Program-made: the position numbers and the translations under genes | Shown here: piece by piece, positions 59,554 through 64,000 of the stretch | Layout: the number at the start of each line of letters is the position of its first letter | Position numbering within the stretch: position 1 is the stretch's first letter | The notes under the pieces: generated by a model | Database searches by the model: none | Told to the model about the DNA's origin: nothing | The model's input: only the letters and a program-made list of their open reading frames with translations | Assembly: GCF_001723175.1 (NCBI RefSeq) | Contig: NC_064652.1 | Span: 2,294,001 to 2,358,000 of the forward strand | Length of the DNA: 64,000 nt | Direction: 5' to 3' | From: Penicillium oxalicum | Taxonomy: Eukaryota > Ascomycota > Eurotiomycetes > Eurotiales > Aspergillaceae

Positions 59554-61153
59554 TGCGACGGGTATGCTTGAGGGTGTCGGGTGCCGGGGGGCACAAGGGA
59601 ATTGCACGAAGATTGGAGTGAAAAGGGAAAGGAACCAGCCCGTTATGTTGGTGTTGAAAAAGAATTGCGCAGTCAATGGCACTGCGCAGGGAATGGGAAG
59701 TGAATATAAGTAATTGGAGATCGATGGAGGGGAGAAGACGAGGTGAATAGTCGCCAAGTCCCGCGCCGCAGACCGAAGCTCAATTGCGGCAGAAATTTGG
59801 AGGGGCACCCGGCGGTGGTCCGCCGGCAGGCGGTCTCATGCTGAGAATAAGCCGACTAGCGCTCTCTCGCTGACCGGACGAGTGACTCTGCTGTGGAGTA
59901 TGGGCCACTTCATGCCCACGACAAGAATCTCAGAGGGTCCACTACCTCAGAAGCTAGTACAGTAGTGAGTAGACCGAGTAGACTCGGCTTTGTAGTGCTC
60001 TTGTTCAGTACAATTGCCGGAACTCTGAGCGCAGGTTCGCTAAGAATACTCTATAGAAACCAGGGACTTTTGCAGCCGCACTGGATGTGAAAAAATAAAT
60101 AAAAATTAAATGTACACCTTGGTCCGCGGTCTATCTCTCACACATCAAAACACGGTTCAGGGACGGTGACAATCATATATGCGGCGCGCTGATGTGCTGA
60201 TGCGCTGATGCGTAGCGGGGCGGACGGGAATAAGTGTCCAGACGAGGAAAGGTACTCATGTAGTAGGATGGAGATTGTCAGACGACTCCTCCATTCAGCG
60301 CCGACCAAGTATTCTCAAGAATACCATCTCGACCAGCGTAGACAGAAGAACAGGACTCGAGAACTTGATATGACAGTCACACACTCTCCATGGACCAGGA
60401 CAAAACAGAGGTATGCTGCTTGACACGTGGACCAGCGGTCCCCGACATGGCCCAACAAGCCATGGGTAGTGTGGATCATCGAGTATGGACAACCAAACCT
60501 GAGACCGAGGGGAGAAATCGATCGACGAAAAGCATCACATCCAAAGTATTGGAAGATGGACGCCTGTCTCACTATCATCGTGACTCCACAGTGGCTGACA
60601 ATCACGGCAAGTTTGCTGGACGATATTGGGCAGTGACACTCTTGTTTCTCTCCGTGGATAAGTCCAAGAGTGCCTGATTATTGCCATGCCGAATCTAGAT
60701 CCGATCCACTTTTTGGCAAACCCATTCCGCCATCCCGTCGTCCCGCCATTTGTCATGCGTTCAGACTGGGCTTGGCGGGGGCCACGATGCTGCGCCTGTC
60801 GGACGAAACCCGCGAGTCTGGCCCTCTTCGGGTGAGTGAGTCAAGTTCTTCCCCGGGCAGGTCGGGCGGGCACCAGATCATCCGCGGCATTTGAGAGCGC
60901 TGACTCATCTTACTGCCTGAATAATCCGGTGGAAAACTGGCGCCGTGGGCGGTCCGCCCATCTGCCCGCCGCGACCGCCTAGTATGTGACTGCCTCGTAA
61001 TTCAGGTGTCAGCAGCCCTGAACCCTCGCGTAATTTGGAACCCACACAAGGCAAAATCATACTCGACATCCGCCTCACCCTCCCCGTCCACCACCAAAAA
61101 GAACACCCTCCAACCTCGTCGTCCGAGCTTAACGCCCTCCACCCACTCTCAAG
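59554..61153. other. 1.6-kb divergent spacer, HIS1 / RPS28
   Basis: No exon recognised. It holds the two divergent promoters. An 8-base unit, CTGATGYG, is repeated three times at about 60189-60212. Confidence 0.5.
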
Positions 61154-61800
61154 ATGGATTCCAGCAAGCAGCCCGTCAAGCTCGTCAAGGTGACCCGTGT
61201 CCTCGGCCGCACCGGTACGTGTTTACCCTGAATGAAAGATCAAGAATTCCGCTCGCCAGACTCCGCTCCGCATCGCACCAACTCAAGAATCTCCTGCGAC
61301 GAGGGTTCGAGACGGTCCCCATCGGGATCGCCTGATTTGGATCCCTGCGGAGGAATTTGCGCAGCAGATGATGGATAAACGGCAGGCTAACGTGTGGAAT
61401 TCTTGTTTTTAGGCTCTCGTGGTGGTGTCACCCAGGTCCGCGTCGAGTTCATGGACGACACTTCCCGTTCCATCATCCGTAACGTCAAGGGTCCTGGTAT
61501 GCGATCCCCATCCCGATTCTGATTCCCGAAATTCGAAGAAAAGCGAACAGAGGCCAGTTCCCCCGGAAAAGAGGAGGATTCAATGGAGAGCCGCCATCGG
61601 AGAGGATCGCGCGCTTGATCCATACCTTTCACAAGGGAATTGTCTTAAACAACCGGGGAAACTTTCTTCTCGCCTATTCGACTTCCCTCGATCTCATTTC
61701 AAGTCCCCTTTTACTGACGCGCTTCTGCGCCCTCATAGTCCGTGTTGACGACATCCTCTGCCTGCTCGAGTCCGAGCGTGAGGCCCGCCGTCTTCGTTAA
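61154..61800 (+). CDS. RPS28: 40S ribosomal protein S28 (eS28)
   Basis: Small-subunit ribosomal protein near the mRNA exit. Exons 61154-61214, 61413-61496 and 61739-61800 give 68 residues, the family length. [17 protein letters not shown] and [20 protein letters not shown] are diagnostic, and the protein ends SEREARRLR. Long introns (198 and 242 bases) early in a short gene are typical of fungal ribosomal protein genes. Confidence 0.98.
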
Positions 61801-62898
61801 AAACCCCCTCAAAATCAATAAATCATTCGCGCCATGTCTTTCATCTCTCCTCGTCTCTCGCATATACTTCGCGTCCGGCTGGCTCTGATCGTTCTTCGGC
61901 CAAAAATGTGGTCTTCGCTTTCCTCTTCCTCAACATACCTCTAGACACCTCGATTTTCCCTCGACCTTTATCCGCCGCGGTCGCCCGCTTGATTCTCCGT
62001 CCTTGAATCCTCGAAATCGGTACATTGTTATCTGATGACTGGATTCACAGATGGGGGTTTCTCCTGGGTGGAATGGAGCTTTTTTTGTCCCTTTTCCTTC
62101 TTCCTTCTCGTTAGAGGAATCCAGTCTGGTTGCGTGTGATTCTGTTTTTCAGCTGAATAATCGAACTATCTCAATCGGTCCTCGAAATGGGAAAGAAAAA
62201 GAAAAAGAACTCTCCCCCCTCAAAAATATTCCATTCCTTGCAAGTCGATCACGGGTCCCCGGACGGGACCAGAGATGAAGAGAAATGAACACATGCCATT
62301 TTCAAACCCCAAAAAAACTCAAGGACATCAAAATTTGAAACTCTTTATGTACATGACCCAATGAAGAGAGGTTTGCGCGAGTGGCGGGTGGATTTGTGGG
62401 AATGGTCTGGTCTGGTTCGGTGTTTTCAATTACATTCACACGTCTCTTAACGACGTGCTTGCATGGGCTCAATGCGACAAACGAGGTTGTGATGTGCTCC
62501 TGGTTCCGGTCTGATCTTCGGTTTTCAAAAAGTTCTTTGTAGGCGCTTTGACCAAGCGTGCGAGTATTTGTTAGATCGGGCGGCTCACCAGAGGAGATGA
62601 CTTGTTAGGTTGAGCTTAGAGGGAGGTAAAGTAATCTAGTGGTCATTGCTGTCTTACTCGGGTCATCTATATCGCCTCATGGCATGCGTGCTGCTGCTAC
62701 TAGAGGAAGGGGTATGTAGCAAATGCAGGTGGCTATGGAATTGGTGTATACTGTTTGAGTTGTACCTCGAACGAGCAAGAATGGTATTGGGTCCAAGCTA
62801 AAGGCTTTTACATCCGTCAAGTCATATCAACAGTGGATGATACATGTCAAAGTCGATGTACAAATGGTCCGAAACAGACCAGGTATGCTGCCAAAAGT
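61801..62898. other. 1.1-kb convergent spacer
   Basis: 3' flanks of RPS28 and the MutS gene; short frames only, no gene seen. Confidence 0.5.
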
Positions 62899-64000
62899 CT
62901 ACAGCTGCTCCACACTGGCGATCAACCGCTCAAGCAAGTCATCCTCTGCTGAGCCTGCAACAGCAGCATCAGGGCAAGTAACAACCTTGCTGACGACCTG
63001 AACGAGCGCAGCCAGTCTTTTTCTCTTGATCGTGTCCTCCAACTCGGAGCTTTTGGCTTTGGCGAGCTCCAATACTGTGGAGGGCAAATGCGCCAGACGA
63101 GCTACATTCAATCCGTAGCTTCGGTGAGCCACGCCCTCGGCCACCTCGTACAAGAATGTGATGTTCTCATCTCCGTCCTTCTCATCCGACTCGGTGAAAC
63201 GCATATGAACGTTTCGAAGCTCTCCATTCGGGAAAGAGCGCACCATACGTGAGAGATATTGGTAATGGGTAATAAAAAGTGTCAATGATCGAATGTTTCG
63301 GACCATATAGTCCAGCACTGCCTGCGCAATGGCCACTCCATCATGTGTTGATGTGCCACGACCTAGCTCGTCCAGGATCACTAATGATCGTGGCGTGGCT
63401 TGCTTCAAGATGTCGGCTGTTTCCGAAAGCTCAACCATGAATGTCGACTCACCAGCAAGCATGTTGTCAAAGGCGCCCATGCGGGTAAACACAGCATCCA
63501 GCAGGCCGAGCTTGGCCGAGGCGGCGGGCACATAAGAGCCTATTTGACCCATTATTGCAATGAGGGCAACTTGTCGTACAAAACTAGACTTTCCACCCAT
63601 ATTAGGACCTGTGACGAGGAGTGCCCGTGTTCCATCTTGGTCGAGATGAGTGTCATTGGGAACATAGCTGTCCGTGAGGATTCGCTCAACCATCGGATGG
63701 CGACCTTGCTCGACGTGAAGACATGGCTGCTCGGTGAATTCGGGTTTGACATAGCCCGGTTGCTGAGCGATGGTAGCTAGAGAAAGGAGGCAATCCAGTG
63801 TCGCAAGTGACTGAACACAGTCTCGGAAGGATTGATACTGGACGGCAATGTCCGCGAGGAGCGTTGCAAAGGCTTTGTCACACGCCGCGGCCAACGCTTC
63901 CTTGTGCTGATCTCGCTGCCGAATGAGTTGAACCACTTCGGGAGTGTGAAATCGCGAAACTCGTTTCGTCCCGCTCACTTTGATCCATGATGCCGGAACT
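62899..64000 (-). CDS. MSH3: MutS homologue (MSH3-like), N-terminal part beyond window
   Basis: DNA mismatch-repair ATPase that partners MSH2 on insertion/deletion loops. The visible 367 C-terminal codons run in frame off the right edge. The Walker A is [10 protein letters not shown], followed by [36 protein letters not shown] gives the Walker B/signature region, and THYQYLS the His switch. The FHTPEV segment near the edge and the IGSYVPA wording favour MSH3 over MSH2/6; that choice is moderately sure. The gene ends in a C-terminal helix ([12 protein letters not shown]). Confidence 0.93.
   Translation of the reverse strand, partial: VPASWIKVSGTKRVSRFHTPEVVQLIRQRDQHKEALAAACDKAFATLLADIAVQYQSFRDCVQSLATLDCLLSLATIAQQPGYVKPEFTEQPCLHVEQGRHPMVERILTDSYVPNDTHLDQDGTRALLVTGPNMGGKSSFVRQVALIAIMGQIGSYVPAASAKLGLLDAVFTRMGAFDNMLAGESTFMVELSETADILKQATPRSLVILDELGRGTSTHDGVAIAQAVLDYMVRNIRSLTLFITHYQYLSRMVRSFPNGELRNVHMRFTESDEKDGDENITFLYEVAEGVAHRSYGLNVARLAHLPSTVLELAKAKSSELEDTIKRKRLAALVQVVSKVVTCPDAAVAGSAEDDLLERLIASVEQL

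Noticed and set aside
61000..61335. 109-codon frame over the RPS28 start
   Set aside because: Different frame from the ribosomal protein and spans its first intron.

Overview
The window is nuclear DNA from a filamentous ascomycete, most likely an Aspergillaceae (Penicillium or Aspergillus) species. The evidence is short GT-AG introns of about 50-130 bases in most genes, fungal housekeeping genes (HIS1, RPS28, an MSH3-type MutS) at the right end, and a dense secondary-metabolite gene cluster filling about 1-46 kb. No species can be fixed from the sequence alone.

Layout. 1-2.2 kb: left-edge fragment of an adenylation-thiolation-condensation NRPS. 2.6-11 kb: PhyH 2-oxoglutarate dioxygenase 1, BAHD acyltransferase, NmrA-like oxidoreductase 1, indole prenyltransferase 1, NmrA 2. 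11.2-16 kb: an SDR of the PhqE/MalC reductase/Diels-Alderase type, a flavin monooxygenase and NmrA 3. 17-25 kb: an L-amino-acid-oxidase-like flavoenzyme, PhyH 2, NmrA 4, a methyltransferase and PhyH 3. 25.6-33 kb: prenyltransferase 2, an intronless P450 and a secreted bicovalent-FAD (BBE-type) oxidase. 33.3-40.8 kb: a dimodular NRPS, A-T-C-A-T with a terminal reductase domain. 41.4-46 kb: an intron-rich P450 and a pyrroline-5-carboxylate reductase (P5CR) homologue. 46.3-47.8 kb: a family-2 glycosyltransferase. 49.7-51.5 kb: an MFS exporter. 54.8-64 kb: conserved non-cluster genes (alpha/beta hydrolase, HIS1, RPS28, MSH3).

How the genes fit together (inference from family knowledge). A dimodular NRPS with reductive release, a PhqE/MalC-type SDR, two indole prenyltransferases, an indole-oxidising FMO, a BBE oxidase, P450s and a P5CR homologue is the gene set known from paraherquamide/malbrancheamide and citrinadin clusters. 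The likely product is a prenylated tryptophan plus cyclic-imino-acid alkaloid built through a bicyclo[2.2.2]diazaoctane stage and probably rearranged to a spirooxindole. The L-amino-acid oxidase plus P5CR pair could supply a pipecolate-type starter from lysine. The extra A-T-C NRPS, BAHD transferase and methyltransferase could add an aminoacyl ester. The unusual part is the expansion: four NmrA paralogues, each divergently paired with a different tailoring gene, and three PhyH dioxygenases.

Caution on quality. Apparent small indels break the NRPS reductase domain (1), P5CR (2), the glycosyltransferase (2) and also the housekeeping gene HIS1 (1). The HIS1 break suggests that at least some are assembly errors rather than gene decay. 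All exon coordinates are read by eye from splice signals and phase; no alignment or database search was run.
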